Source: Sphingomonas sp. IC-56 (GTDB lineage: Bacteria > Pseudomonadota > Alphaproteobacteria > Sphingomonadales > Sphingomonadaceae). From it: DNA of 64,000 nucleotides. The notes below the pieces were generated by a model. It did not search any database. It had not been told where the DNA came from and worked only from the letters and a program-made list of their open reading frames with translations. Location of the stretch: positions 124,001-188,000 of the forward strand of contig NZ_JAJNDV010000004.1 of the NCBI RefSeq assembly GCF_021043375.1, read 5' to 3'. Shown here piece after piece: positions 17,011 to 26,898 of the stretch (within the stretch, counting starts at the first letter, position 1; each line of letters starts with the position of its first letter). The translations under genes were made by a program, and so were the position numbers.

Positions 17011-18405
17011 ATGATCGATCTTTCCTCGCTGATTCAACCCGATCGCGGCCAGACCGCGCGCACCATCCACCTGATCGACGCCAAGGGCTTCGACGCCTGG
17101 CTCTCCGCCCAGCCGCCGCGCCACCGCGCCGCCGCCACTGCGCAGAAGCTGGCGCCCAGCGGCTATTCCAGCGCGATCCTGCCCGGCGACAATGCCGAGG
17201 ATTGGTCGGTGGTCAGCGTCGTCAGCAATGTCGATCGCCTGTCGCCCTGGTGCCTGGCCAAGCTCGCCGAGACCCTGCCCGAGGGCACCTACCGCGTCGA
17301 AGGGCGTGAGCCCGGCAAGGCGCTCTATGGCTGGCTCGCCGCCCAGTACAAGTTCGACCGCTACAAGAAAAAGGACGCGACTCCTCAGGGCCCGCGCATT
17401 CTCCTCACCGGCGACCCGGTGAAGATGGAGGAGGCAACCCGCATGGCCGCCGTCACCTTCAAGCTGCGCGACCGGATCAACACCGGCGCCAACGACATGG
17501 GCCCGGCCGACCTCGAAGCCGCCGCCGCCGATCTCGCCCAGGCCTATGGCGCGGCGCTCACCGTCACCAAGGGCGCCGAGGTCGAGAAGGGCTATGGCAT
17601 GCTCTGGGCCGTCGGCAAGGCTGCCGGCGAGGGTCGCGAGCCGCGCCTGATCGAGCTTGAGTGGGGCAACCCCGATCACCCGCGCATCGCCATCATCGGC
17701 AAGGGCGTGTGCTTCGACACCGGCGGCCTGGACATCAAGCCTGCCGCCGGCATGCGCCTGATGAAGAAGGACATGGGCGGCGCAGCCCACGCCCTCGCGC
17801 TGGCCGAGTTGGTGATGCAGAATCGTCTGCCCGTCCGCCTGCACATGCTGGTCCCGGCGGTCGAGAACTCGATCAACGGCGAGGCCGCGCGCCCCGGCGA
17901 CGTGATGATCTCGCGCAAGGGGATCACGGTCGAGAACAGCAACACCGATGCTGAAGGCCGGCTGATCCTGGGCGACGCGCTCACCAAGGCTGCCGAGAAC
18001 AATCCCGAGCTCGTGTTCGATTTCGCCACGCTGACCGGCGCCGCCCGGGTGGCACTCGGCGCCGATCTCCAGGCGCTGTTCGTCAACGACGACACCCTCG
18101 CCAGCGAGCTGCTCGCCGCCGCCGAGACCGAGTTCGACCCGATGTGGCGGATGCCGCTCTACGATCCCTACAAGGATCTGCTCAAGTCCGACGTCGCCGA
18201 CATGGTCAACGCCGCCGAGGGTCCGTTCGGCGGCGCCATCACCGCCGCACTGTTCCTGAAGGAATTCGTGCCGGACAAGGCGCAGTGGGCCCATCTCGAC
18301 ATCTTCTGCTGGAACGGCGCGCCCAAGCCCGGCCGCCCCAAGGGGGCAGAGGCCGTCAGCCTGCGAGCAACCTGGAAGGTCCTGAAAGACCGCTACGGCA
18401 GTTGA
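17011..18405 (+). CDS. leucyl aminopeptidase family protein (M17)
   Basis: 464 residues, slightly shorter than PepA. The M17 signature NTDAEGRLILGDAL is intact around residue 310, with the upstream metal and substrate residues in KGVCFDTGGLDIKPA and MKKDMGGAAHA. It is a cytoplasmic two-metal aminopeptidase that removes N-terminal residues from peptides. The ATG at 17011 gives MIDLSSLIQPDRG. Its last 50 bp overlap the end of the convergent GGDEF-EAL gene. Confidence 0.95.
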   Translation: MIDLSSLIQPDRGQTARTIHLIDAKGFDAWLSAQPPRHRAAATAQKLAPSGYSSAILPGDNAEDWSVVSVVSNVDRLSPWCLAKLAETLPEGTYRVEGREPGKALYGWLAAQYKFDRYKKKDATPQGPRILLTGDPVKMEEATRMAAVTFKLRDRINTGANDMGPADLEAAAADLAQAYGAALTVTKGAEVEKGYGMLWAVGKAAGEGREPRLIELEWGNPDHPRIAIIGKGVCFDTGGLDIKPAAGMRLMKKDMGGAAHALALAELVMQNRLPVRLHMLVPAVENSINGEAARPGDVMISRKGITVENSNTDAEGRLILGDALTKAAENNPELVFDFATLTGAARVALGADLQALFVNDDTLASELLAAAETEFDPMWRMPLYDPYKDLLKSDVADMVNAAEGPFGGAITAALFLKEFVPDKAQWAHLDIFCWNGAPKPGRPKGAEAVSLRATWKVLKDRYGS

Positions 18406-20323
18406 GCCGCTGCCACAGCGCCTCTATCTCATCCTTGGCCATGGGGCGCCCGAAGTGGAACCCCTGGCCATAGGTGCAGCCTAGATCGGCCACCGCCTGG
18501 GCGGTGGCCGCGGACTCGATCCCCTCGGCGACCACGGGCAGATCCAGCTTGCGCGCCAGCGACACGATCGCATCCACCAGGCGCAGCGCCTCGGGATCAT
18601 GGTCCATCGTCGCAACGAAGGACCGGTCGATCTTGATCCGGTCGAACGGCAGCATCTGCAGGTGCAGCAGCGACGAATAGCCGGTGCCGAAATCGTCCAG
18701 CGCCAGCTGGATACCCTGCTGCTTCAGCGCGCCGATCGTCTCGCGCGCGCTCGCCGCATCGGTGATCAGCGCGTTTTCGGTGATCTCGATCGTCAGCTTG
18801 TTCGGCGGAAACTGCGCCTGGTGCATCACCGCCAGCATCTTTTCGCTGAACCAGCGGTCCTTCAGCTGATTGGGCGAGATGTTGACGGCCAGCATCGTCC
18901 CCCAATGCCGCGTTTCGTTGAAGGCGCGCCGCAGCAGGCCGAGCATCAGCTCATCGATCAGCCCGCATTCCTCGGCGATCGGGATGAACTGGTCCGGACC
19001 GATCGCCTCGCCGGCAGGGCGCGGCCAGCGCGCCAGCATCTCGTTGCCGATCACCACGCCCGACCGCAGGTCGACGATCGGCTGATAGTGCGGGACGAAG
19101 GCGCCGCGGGCGATCGCCTCGCGCATCTCCACTTCGATGCCCGCGCGTCGCCCGATCTCGGCGTCCAGCGCGGGTTCGAACCGGCAATACTGCGCGCGCC
19201 CCGCCTGCTTGGCCCGGTACAGCGCGATATCGGCGCGCCGCATCAGCGTCTCGCGGTCACCGCCGTCCAGCGGGTAGAGCGCAGTGCCCACGCTCGCGCC
19301 GATATGATGGACGCGATCGCCCAGGATGAAAGGCTCGCCCAACCGCTGCACGATGGCCTGCGCAACATGGCACGCCGGCACATCATCGCCTTCCAGCACA
19401 ATCGCGAACTCGTCACCGCCCAGGCGATAGCTCTGCCCTCGATCCTGCACCACCTCGCCCAGCCGATCGGCCACGCTGCGCAGCAACTGGTCGCCAACGG
19501 GATGACCATGCACGTCGTTCACCGCCTTGAAGCGGTCCAGGTCGAGGATCAGCAGCGCGAAAGCGGCGCCTCCTGCTTCGATATGCAGCCGCCCGGCCAG
19601 CGTTTCGGCCAGCGCGCGGCGGTTGGGCAGTCCGGTCAGCGGATCGTTATAGGCCAACTGATAGGCACGCTGCTCGGCCTCGCGCGCCCGGCGCTGCTCG
19701 GCGGCCATTTCCAGTCGCGACGTCAGCACCTCGCGAAAGCCCGCGAAGTTGGTGCGCAGCATCCGCACGATCACCGCCGCCACCAGCATCATGTTGATGC
19801 CAAGCTCGCGCAGCAGCCAGCTTTCCGAAAAGATCATGAGGAGCGTGACCGGCATCGCCCCCAACAGCATCACCAGATAGCCCGCGCGCGGCAGCGACTG
19901 CAGGCAGCAGCTACAGCAGAGCGCGCCGATAAAGACGTATATCGCAGTGCAGGCCTGACCGAGCAGGTCGGCCTGGCAATACAGGTACAGCCCCCACGCG
20001 CCGAACCCCCAGCCCAGCAGCGCGGCGGCCAGCGTCGTGCTGAACAGGTAGCGGCGGACCTGACCGGGCTCGGGTTCGAAATTGCGGCGACGAAACCAGA
20101 ACAATGCCCGCGTTGCAGACAGCATGCCCAGCAGCGTCGGCACGCCCACGCTCCACACATGCGACACGCTGCCGTAGGACGACACGCTCAGGAACGCCGC
20201 ATCGACCATGATCAGCGCGTACATCAGCGGGATTTGATGCCGCAGCACGCGAAACTGCTCCAGCAGGATCTCGCTGCTTGTTTCCCTCGACGGGGACAAT
20301 GCCGAAACAAGGCGACGCATCAT
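18356..20323 (-). CDS. membrane-bound diguanylate cyclase/phosphodiesterase (GGDEF-EAL)
   Basis: 655 residues. About six hydrophobic helices span residues ~31-190, then a short coiled coil leads into a GGDEF domain with an intact GGDEF (302-306) and NDPLTGLPNRR start, followed by an EAL domain with the variant EML (428-430; ExLxR still satisfied), NISPNQ, EITE and DDFGTGYSS. Both c-di-GMP synthesis and hydrolysis are chemically possible. No RxxD inhibitory site is visible ahead of GGDEF. Two ATGs (20323, 20320) could start it. Its 3' end overlaps the aminopeptidase gene antisense. Confidence 0.93.
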   Translation of the reverse strand: MMRRLVSALSPSRETSSEILLEQFRVLRHQIPLMYALIMVDAAFLSVSSYGSVSHVWSVGVPTLLGMLSATRALFWFRRRNFEPEPGQVRRYLFSTTLAAALLGWGFGAWGLYLYCQADLLGQACTAIYVFIGALCCSCCLQSLPRAGYLVMLLGAMPVTLLMIFSESWLLRELGINMMLVAAVIVRMLRTNFAGFREVLTSRLEMAAEQRRAREAEQRAYQLAYNDPLTGLPNRRALAETLAGRLHIEAGGAAFALLILDLDRFKAVNDVHGHPVGDQLLRSVADRLGEVVQDRGQSYRLGGDEFAIVLEGDDVPACHVAQAIVQRLGEPFILGDRVHHIGASVGTALYPLDGGDRETLMRRADIALYRAKQAGRAQYCRFEPALDAEIGRRAGIEVEMREAIARGAFVPHYQPIVDLRSGVVIGNEMLARWPRPAGEAIGPDQFIPIAEECGLIDELMLGLLRRAFNETRHWGTMLAVNISPNQLKDRWFSEKMLAVMHQAQFPPNKLTIEITENALITDAASARETIGALKQQGIQLALDDFGTGYSSLLHLQMLPFDRIKIDRSFVATMDHDPEALRLVDAIVSLARKLDLPVVAEGIESAATAQAVADLGCTYGQGFHFGRPMAKDEIEALWQRLNCRSGLSGPSRLLAG

Positions 20324-20393
20324 CCCCCGCTGATGCGTCGATTAGTCCGCCAATCCCATTCCCGCTTTGTACGGATAGGGATGCTACCCTTCG

Positions 20394-21152
20394 TTAACCC
20401 TTTGCTGCGGAAGCTCGTGCTGCTGCTTCGATGATCGGCACGAACTTCTGGGCAGTCAGGCTCGCGCCGCCCACCAGCGCCCCGTCGACATTGTCCACGG
20501 CCAGTATCGCCTCGGCATTGTCCCCGGTCACCGATCCGCCATACAGGATGCGGATACCTTCGGCGGCGTCCCCCACCATCATACGCAGCTTGGCACGCAG
20601 AATCGCGTGGATCGATTCGATCTGGTCGAGTGAAGGCGTGCGCCCGGTTCCGATCGCCCAGCGCGGCTCATAGGCAACCGTCAGCCATTCGGGCGAAGCG
20701 CCGTCGGGCAGCGACTTTTCGATCTGCGATTGCACGATACGCTCCGCGCGCCCGGCGTTATGCTCGGCCTCGGTCTCGCCACAGCACAGGATCACCTGCA
20801 ATCCCGCGCGCCGTGCCGCCGCCGCCTTGGCCCAGGCGTCATGGCTGGTCTCGTTCTGGTCGGCGCGCCGCTCGGAATGGCCCACGATCACCAGTGTGGC
20901 ACCGGCTTCGTGCAGCATCTCGGCCGAAACGCAGCCGGTATGCGCGCCGCGCTCATTCTCGTGCACGTCCTGCGCGCCGATCGGGAGCGCACCGGCACGG
21001 TCCACCGCCGCCGCGATCAGCGTGAAGGGCACGCACAGCGCCACATCAACCTCAGGATGGGCGGCGGCTGCCTGCGCCACGGCTTCCACTTCGCTCAGCT
21101 GCGAGCGCAGCCCGTGCATCTTCCAGTTACCGGCCACCAGTTTGCGGCGCAT
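20394..21152 (-). CDS. tpiA: triosephosphate isomerase
   Basis: 252 residues. It interconverts dihydroxyacetone phosphate and glyceraldehyde-3-phosphate in glycolysis. It has the N-terminal catalytic Lys in GNWKMHG, the catalytic His in VIVGHSERR, the active-site Glu region VAYEPRWAIGTG, and the phosphate-binding YGGSVTGDNA. The ATG at 21152 is preceded by AAGGGAG; an in-frame ATG upstream is not needed. It is divergent from ppiD. Confidence 0.97.
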   Translation of the reverse strand: MRRKLVAGNWKMHGLRSQLSEVEAVAQAAAAHPEVDVALCVPFTLIAAAVDRAGALPIGAQDVHENERGAHTGCVSAEMLHEAGATLVIVGHSERRADQNETSHDAWAKAAAARRAGLQVILCCGETEAEHNAGRAERIVQSQIEKSLPDGASPEWLTVAYEPRWAIGTGRTPSLDQIESIHAILRAKLRMMVGDAAEGIRILYGGSVTGDNAEAILAVDNVDGALVGGASLTAQKFVPIIEAAARASAAKG

Positions 21153-21298
21153 GTCCGTCTCCCTTGTTCGCTGGCTCGCGATAGCAAGCCTGCCGCCGGG
21201 CACAAGCTTGGTGGGCCATCAGCTTGATCGCCATACGCTTGATGGGAACGCCCCGTGGCCCTAAGGCACGCTCAACACCCTCTTGCGAACGGCCCTTC

Positions 21299-23242
21299 AT
21301 GCTTCAATTCTTCCGCCGCTTCACCAAGTCGCGCTTCGGCCTGATCGCGGTGTTCATCTTCCTCGGCATCATGGCGCTGGCGTTCGCAGTGGGCGACATC
21401 ACCGGCCTGCGCTCTGCGGAATCCGGCGGCGGCGGCACCGTCATCGCCCAGGTCGGCAAGCACAAGGTGACCGATGCGGAGGTCCGCGATCGCATCGAAC
21501 GCTTCCTTCAGAATGCGCAGCGTCAGGGCCAGCCTGTCACCATGGAACAGTTCCTGGCCCAGGGCGGCCTCGACCTTGCCGTGGATGAAATCATCAACAG
21601 CGCGGCGCTGGTGGCCTTTGCCGAGCAATCGGGCATGCAGGTCAGCAAGCGGCTGATCGATGGCGAGATCGCCAGCATCCCCTCCTTTCTGGGTGTCGAC
21701 GGCAAGTTCAGCCAGAAGCAGTTCGAGGACCTGCTGTCGCAGAACCGCGTCTCGCCGGCCGCCTTCCGCCAGGACCTGATGCAGCAACGCTATGGCAGCT
21801 GGCTGGTGAACCGCGCGACGCTGGGCAACGCGCTCCCCGAGGGGGTCGTCCTCCCCTACGCCTCGCTGCTGCTGGAGCGCCGCACCGGCGTGGTCGGCCT
21901 GGTCCAGTCCATCGCCATGGACCCCGGCGCCGATCCCGACGACAAGACGCTGGCAAGCTACTACGCGAGCAACCGCGCGCGCTACAGCGTGCCGCAGCGC
22001 CGCGTGGTCCGCTATGCGGTGGTGAAGCCCGATGCGGTGCGTGCGCAGTCCGCCGCCACCGATGCCGAAATCGCCGACGCTTATGCCAAGGCCGGCGCAC
22101 GCTTCGCCGCGACCGAGAAGCGCACCCTGCGACAGATCATCTTCGCCGATCAGGCGACCGCCAACCGCGTCGCGGGCCAGGTGAAGGGCGGCCAGGCCAT
22201 TGCGGCGGCAGCCAGCGCAGCGGGCCTGGAGCCCACCAGCTTCGAGGGCGTGGAAAAGGCCGCTCTCACCACCCAGACCTCCGCGCAGATCGCCAACGCC
22301 GCCTTTGGCGCGGCCGAAGGCGGCGTGGTCGGCCCCGTACGCTCGCCGCTCGGCTGGCATGTGCTGAAGGTTGAAAAGGTGGAGCGCGTTGCCGCGCGCA
22401 CCCTCGACCAGGTTCGCACTGAACTCGCCAAGGAAGTCACCGACCGAAAGACCGCGCAGCGCCTCGCCGATCTGCGCCAGTCGATCGACGACGGTGTCGC
22501 CGATGGCAAAACCTTTGACGAAGCGGTGCGCGACGCCAAGCTGTCGGCGCAGGCCACGCCCGCACTCACTGCCCAGGGCCTGAACCCCGACGCGCCCACG
22601 ACTCAGCCCGATCCGCAGCTTGGCGCCATCGTGCGCGCCGGCTTCGCGGTGGAACAGGCTGGTGACGAGCCGCAGGTGATCGCGCTCGGTCAGGACGGCA
22701 GCTTCGCGCTGATCACGCTTGAACGCATCGTCCCCGCCGCGCCGCGTCCGCTGGCCCAGATCCGCGATCAGGTGAAGGGCGATTATCTGATGACCCAGGC
22801 GCTGCAAAAGGCACGCGCCGCGGCGACCCAGATCGTTGCCAAGCTGCAAAAGAGCGTGCCGATGGCACAGGCCTTTGCCGAAGCCGGCGTGAAGAAGGGA
22901 CCTCCGCCCAAGCCGTTCGACCTGAAGCGCGCCGAGGTGCTCGGTCGCCAGATGGAACCCTATATCCAGATGGCGTTCAGCATGGCCCCAAAGAAAGCCA
23001 AGCTGGTCGAAGGGCCTAACCGCCTGGGCTACTATGTTGTCTATCTCGACCAGGTGGAGGAGCACAGCGCAGCGAATGACAAGGCGGCTATCGCCCGTGT
23101 CCGCGGCGACATCGCGCCGCAGGTCGGTGGCGAATATGCCAGCCAGTTCATCCGCTCGATCCGCGCGCACATGAACATCACCCGCAATGAAAAGGCCGTG
23201 GCGCAGCTGCGTGCCCAGCTTGCGCAGCAGGGCGTTCGTTAA
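21299..23242 (+). CDS. ppiD: PpiD-type periplasmic peptidyl-prolyl isomerase/chaperone
   Basis: 647 residues. One N-terminal membrane helix (GLIAVFIFLGIMALAFAVG, residues ~14-32) anchors the protein with the rest in the periplasm. A SurA-like N-terminal helical region (~35-190) is followed by a parvulin-type domain around residues 265-365 (EKRTLRQIIFADQATANRV .. GGVVGPVRSPLGWHVLKVE) and a long C-terminal chaperone region. It should assist folding of outer-membrane proteins at the Sec translocon. The ATG at 21299 puts the anchor at the N-terminus. Two bases separate it from trpE. Confidence 0.9.
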   Translation: MLQFFRRFTKSRFGLIAVFIFLGIMALAFAVGDITGLRSAESGGGGTVIAQVGKHKVTDAEVRDRIERFLQNAQRQGQPVTMEQFLAQGGLDLAVDEIINSAALVAFAEQSGMQVSKRLIDGEIASIPSFLGVDGKFSQKQFEDLLSQNRVSPAAFRQDLMQQRYGSWLVNRATLGNALPEGVVLPYASLLLERRTGVVGLVQSIAMDPGADPDDKTLASYYASNRARYSVPQRRVVRYAVVKPDAVRAQSAATDAEIADAYAKAGARFAATEKRTLRQIIFADQATANRVAGQVKGGQAIAAAASAAGLEPTSFEGVEKAALTTQTSAQIANAAFGAAEGGVVGPVRSPLGWHVLKVEKVERVAARTLDQVRTELAKEVTDRKTAQRLADLRQSIDDGVADGKTFDEAVRDAKLSAQATPALTAQGLNPDAPTTQPDPQLGAIVRAGFAVEQAGDEPQVIALGQDGSFALITLERIVPAAPRPLAQIRDQVKGDYLMTQALQKARAAATQIVAKLQKSVPMAQAFAEAGVKKGPPPKPFDLKRAEVLGRQMEPYIQMAFSMAPKKAKLVEGPNRLGYYVVYLDQVEEHSAANDKAAIARVRGDIAPQVGGEYASQFIRSIRAHMNITRNEKAVAQLRAQLAQQGVR

Positions 23243-23244
23243 GC

Positions 23245-24744
23245 GTGATCCACGGCAGCGAAGCGGCGCTGGCCGCGCTCGAACAGGGCAAGCCGGCGCT
23301 GCTGTGGCGGCGTGAGATCGCCGATACCGAGACTCCGGTCGCCGCCGCGCTCAAGCTCATCGAGCCGGGCCGCGGCGACTTCCTGCTGGAATCGGTCGAG
23401 GGCGGCTCGGTGCGTGGCCGCCACAGCCTGATCGGCCTCGCTCCCGACCTCGTCTTCCGCGCCACCGGCGGCGATGCCGAGATCAACGGCGACTGGCTTG
23501 CGGACCGCAACGCCTTCGCCCCCTGCGCCGAACCGGCGCTAGGCGCACTGCGCGCGCTGGTCGAACGCTGCCGCATGGACGTGCCCGCCGAACTTCCGCG
23601 CGCGCTCGCCTGTCTGGTGGGTTATTTCAGCTACGAAACGATCGGCCTGGTCGAGGATCTTCCGCGCCCTCCACAGAACGAAGTCGACGTTCCCGACATG
23701 ATGTTCGTGCGCCCCACGGTCATCCTCATCTTCGACCGCCTTGCCGACACCCTCTTCCTCGTCGCGCCCGTGTGGCCGGGTAAGGACGCCAAGGCCCTGG
23801 TCGAAGAGGCGAGTGAGCGCCTCAACACGACCGCTGCCCGCCTCTCGGGTACCAAGGTACCAGAACCCACTCGTTTCCGCGTCGACGAGATAGTAGCCGA
23901 ACCCGTCCTCGCCCCCGGCCGCTATGCCGAGATGGTCGCTAGCGCAAAGGACTACATCGCCGCCGGCGACATCTTCCAGGTCGTGCTAGCCCAGCGCTTC
24001 ACCGCGCCCTTCCCGCTCCCGCCCTTCGAACTCTACCGCGCGCTCCGCCGCGTGAATCCCTCGCCTTTCCTCTATCATCTCGACCTGCCCGGCTTCGCGC
24101 TCACCGGCTCGAGCCCAGAGATCCTTGTCCGCGCCCGCGACGGCGAAATCACGATCCGCCCGATCGCCGGCACCCGCCCGCGCGGCAAGACCGCCGCCGA
24201 GGACGAAGCCAACCGCGCCAGCCTGCTCGCGGATCCCAAGGAACGCGCCGAGCACCTCATGCTGCTCGACCTCGGCCGTAACGATGTCGGCCGCGCAGCC
24301 GAGGCCGGCAGCGTCCGCGTCACCGACAGCTACACGGTCGAATATTACAGCCACGTCATGCACATCGTGTCGAACGTAGTCGGAAAGCTTGCGCCCGGCA
24401 GCGACGCGCTGGACGCCCTCTTCGCGGGCTTCCCCGCAGGTACCGTCAGCGGCGCGCCCAAGGTCCGCGCCTGCCAGATCATCGCCGAACTCGAGCAGGA
24501 AACCCGCGGGCCCTATGCCGGCGGGGTCGGCTATTTCTCGCCCGACGGGTCGATGGACAGCTGCATCGTGCTGCGCACCGCGCTGGTGAAGGACGGCGTC
24601 ATGCACGTCCAGGCCGGTGCCGGCATCGTCGCCGACAGCGACCCGGCCTACGAACAGCGCGAATGCGAGGCCAAATCCGGCGCGCTCTTCGCCGCCGCGC
24701 GCGAAGCGGTGGCACGCGCCAGCGAACCCCGCTTCGGCCAGTAG
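23245..24744 (+). CDS. trpE: anthranilate synthase component I
   Basis: 499 residues, full length. With TrpG it makes anthranilate from chorismate and glutamine, the first step of tryptophan synthesis. The chorismate-binding core is complete (PIAGTRPRGKTAAEDE, LMLLDLGRNDVGR, FAGFPAGTVSGAPKVRA, GGVGYFSPDG). The N-terminal regulatory region has LIEPGRGDFLLESVEGG, near the family tryptophan-feedback site. It starts with GTG at 23245, two bases after ppiD, so it appears cotranscribed with ppiD; there is no room for a leader-peptide attenuator. Confidence 0.97.
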   Translation: MIHGSEAALAALEQGKPALLWRREIADTETPVAAALKLIEPGRGDFLLESVEGGSVRGRHSLIGLAPDLVFRATGGDAEINGDWLADRNAFAPCAEPALGALRALVERCRMDVPAELPRALACLVGYFSYETIGLVEDLPRPPQNEVDVPDMMFVRPTVILIFDRLADTLFLVAPVWPGKDAKALVEEASERLNTTAARLSGTKVPEPTRFRVDEIVAEPVLAPGRYAEMVASAKDYIAAGDIFQVVLAQRFTAPFPLPPFELYRALRRVNPSPFLYHLDLPGFALTGSSPEILVRARDGEITIRPIAGTRPRGKTAAEDEANRASLLADPKERAEHLMLLDLGRNDVGRAAEAGSVRVTDSYTVEYYSHVMHIVSNVVGKLAPGSDALDALFAGFPAGTVSGAPKVRACQIIAELEQETRGPYAGGVGYFSPDGSMDSCIVLRTALVKDGVMHVQAGAGIVADSDPAYEQRECEAKSGALFAAAREAVARASEPRFGQ

Positions 24745-24745
24745 A

Positions 24746-25150
24746 TCACGGCACCCGCGCGGCCTTGGCCTTCTGGTCCAGCCGCTCCTGCGCCCATTGC
24801 CGCAGCCACTGGCGCGTGCACCCGGTCTGCCCGCCCGTTCCCACCGGCGAGCAGCTGTTGGGCAGCCCCGCCCGGTTTACTTCCTCCACCGTCTCCATGC
24901 GGTTGGTCCAGGCCTGGCCGGTGGGGCCTTCCTCGGGCTTGTCGCGGAACTGCTTGGGAATGCGGTACGGCGAATCGCCCGCATTGGCGCACACCACGAC
25001 TTCATCCGGGTCAGTCGACTTGGGGCATTGCTCGTTGCCGTACAGCAGGATCGAGCGCACCCGCTTGGGCATCTCCTGCCGCGCCTCCGCGCCATCCTGA
25101 AGCGACACGGGCGCAGCCATCAGCATGGCGATCAGCAACTGGGAAAGCAT
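24746..25150 (-). CDS. small exported protein of unknown function
   Basis: 134 residues. The start [21 protein letters not shown] looks like a signal peptide. The mature part contains three cysteine-bearing motifs ([30 protein letters not shown]), suggesting disulfides in the periplasm. GGAG lies upstream of the ATG at 25150. It sits antisense between trpE and trpG, ending one base from the trpE stop. I do not recognise the family. Confidence 0.75.
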   Translation of the reverse strand: MLSQLLIAMLMAAPVSLQDGAEARQEMPKRVRSILLYGNEQCPKSTDPDEVVVCANAGDSPYRIPKQFRDKPEEGPTGQAWTNRMETVEEVNRAGLPNSCSPVGTGGQTGCTRQWLRQWAQERLDQKAKAARVP

Positions 25151-25260
25151 CAACACTCCTTTACGCGTACGCAACGCCCCTGCCGCGCCAGCGTTGCCCG
25201 CCATCTGTGGCCGCGCCAAGGCAATTGCCCCAACGCCCCCAAGCGCCTACCTCCACGCCC

Positions 25261-25845
25261 ATGATCCTGGTCATCGACAACTACGACAGCTTCACCTGGA
25301 ACCTGGTCCACTATCTTATGGAACTGGGCGCAGAGGTTCAGGTCGTGCGCAACGACGCTTTGACCGCCGCCGATGCCCTCGCCAGCAATGCCCAGGCGTT
25401 CCTGATCTCACCGGGTCCCTGCACCCCCAACGAAGCTGGGATCAGTCTTGACCTCGTCGCCGCCTGCGCCGACACCGCCCGGCCCCTGCTCGGCGTGTGC
25501 CTGGGCCATCAGGCGATCGGCCAGCATTTCGGCGGCAAGGTCGTGCGCGGCGGGCTGATGCACGGCAAGACCTGCCCGGTCGAACATGACGGCACCGGCC
25601 TGTTCGCGGAACTCCCCTCGCCCTTCACCGCCACCCGCTACCATTCGCTGATCGTCACCGACGTGCCCGACGATCTCGTGGTCAACGCCACGGCGTCCGA
25701 CACCTCGGTGATGGGCTTCCGCCACCGCGAGCTTCCCATCCACGGCGTCCAGTTCCACCCCGAAAGCATCGCCACCGAGCACGGCCACGCCATGCTCGCG
25801 AACTTCCTCAAGGCAGCAGGCGTGAAGACCAAGGCCTTGGCCTGA
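25261..25845 (+). CDS. trpG: anthranilate synthase component II (glutamine amidotransferase)
   Basis: 194 residues. Provides ammonia to TrpE by hydrolysing glutamine. The class I triad is present: Cys in [12 protein letters not shown] and His-Glu in [14 protein letters not shown]. The oxyanion loop is [11 protein letters not shown]. The ATG at 25261 gives [14 protein letters not shown]. It has its own start region because an antisense gene separates it from trpE. Confidence 0.97.
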   Translation: MILVIDNYDSFTWNLVHYLMELGAEVQVVRNDALTAADALASNAQAFLISPGPCTPNEAGISLDLVAACADTARPLLGVCLGHQAIGQHFGGKVVRGGLMHGKTCPVEHDGTGLFAELPSPFTATRYHSLIVTDVPDDLVVNATASDTSVMGFRHRELPIHGVQFHPESIATEHGHAMLANFLKAAGVKTKALA

Positions 25846-25902
25846 ACAGGGGCGCCGCAACAAAGTCTCGACTTCCCCCCGCCACCCCGGAATAGAGGCC
25901 GC

Positions 25903-26898
25903 GTGACCACCTTCTCGCTCCTTCCCAGCCCCGCGACCCCGCTCTCGCGCGAATCCGCCGCGCAGGCCTTCGCCGACATCCTCGATGGCGCCGTGCCCGA
26001 GGAAGCGATCGAGCATTTCCTGATCGCCCTCTCGCTGCGCGGCGAAACCAGCATCGAGATCGCCGAGGCTGCCCGTGCCATGCGCGCGCGCCTGATCCCG
26101 ATCACCGCCCCAACCGGCGCGATCGACGTGTGCGGCACCGGCGGCGACGGCCACCACACGCTCAACGTCTCAACTGCCGTCAGCTTGGTGGTCGCGGCCT
26201 GCGGCGTCCCCGTCGCCAAGCATGGCAATCGCGCCGCCTCGTCCAAGGCCGGCGCCGCCGACACGCTCGAAGCGCTCGGCTTGGACCTCGATCGCGCCGC
26301 CGCGCAGGCTGAAGACACGCTGGGCGACCTCGGCATCGCCTTTCTCTACGCCCAGCACCACCACCCCGCGATGGCGCGCATCGGCCCGCTTCGCCGCCGC
26401 ATCGCCCGCCGCACGATCTTCAACCTGATGGGTCCGCTCGCCAACCCGGCGCACGTCACCCGTCAGCTGATTGGCATCGCCCGCCCCGACTACGCGCCGA
26501 TCTATGCCGAAGCCCTCGAACAGCTCGGGGTCGAGGCCGCCGCGGTGATCTCGGGCGAGGAAGGGTTGGACGAGCTCTCCACCGAGCACCCCAGCATTGC
26601 CGTCAACATCGGCAGCGCCACCCTGCCCACCCGCATCACGCCAGAGGATGCCGGCCTCCCCCGGCACCCCCTTGCCGCAATCCGCGGCGGCGACCCGGCG
26701 CATAACGCGCTGGCGCTGCGCCGCCTGCTGCTCGGCGACGCCGGCCCATATCGTGACGCCGTCCTCCTCAACGCGGCCGCCGCGCTGATGGTCGCCGGCA
26801 CTGCCAAGACGCTTACCGAAGGCGCAGCCGAGGCCGCCGACGCCATCGACGACGGCCGCGCCAATGCGCTGCTCGACCGCTGGATTGCTTACGTATGA
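25903..26898 (+). CDS. trpD: anthranilate phosphoribosyltransferase
   Basis: 331 residues. Joins anthranilate to PRPP. The PRPP-binding [17 protein letters not shown] and the anthranilate/PRPP region [21 protein letters not shown] are intact, as is [11 protein letters not shown]. It starts at GTG 25903, 57 bp after trpG. The stop overlaps the trpC start (ATGA), showing translational coupling. Confidence 0.97.
   Translation: MTTFSLLPSPATPLSRESAAQAFADILDGAVPEEAIEHFLIALSLRGETSIEIAEAARAMRARLIPITAPTGAIDVCGTGGDGHHTLNVSTAVSLVVAACGVPVAKHGNRAASSKAGAADTLEALGLDLDRAAAQAEDTLGDLGIAFLYAQHHHPAMARIGPLRRRIARRTIFNLMGPLANPAHVTRQLIGIARPDYAPIYAEALEQLGVEAAAVISGEEGLDELSTEHPSIAVNIGSATLPTRITPEDAGLPRHPLAAIRGGDPAHNALALRRLLLGDAGPYRDAVLLNAAAALMVAGTAKTLTEGAAEAADAIDDGRANALLDRWIAYV

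Noticed and set aside
18599..20434. Plus-strand open frame of about 610 codons opposite the GGDEF-EAL gene
   Set aside because: It is rich in Arg, Gln and His as expected from a shadow frame; the minus strand encodes intact GGDEF and EAL motifs.
21272..23170. Minus-strand open frame of about 630 codons opposite ppiD
   Set aside because: No motif or ribosome-binding site; ppiD on the plus strand is full length with a membrane anchor.
23228..23247. A tryptophan attenuator leader before trpE
   Set aside because: Only two bases separate ppiD and trpE, so no leader peptide or hairpin fits.
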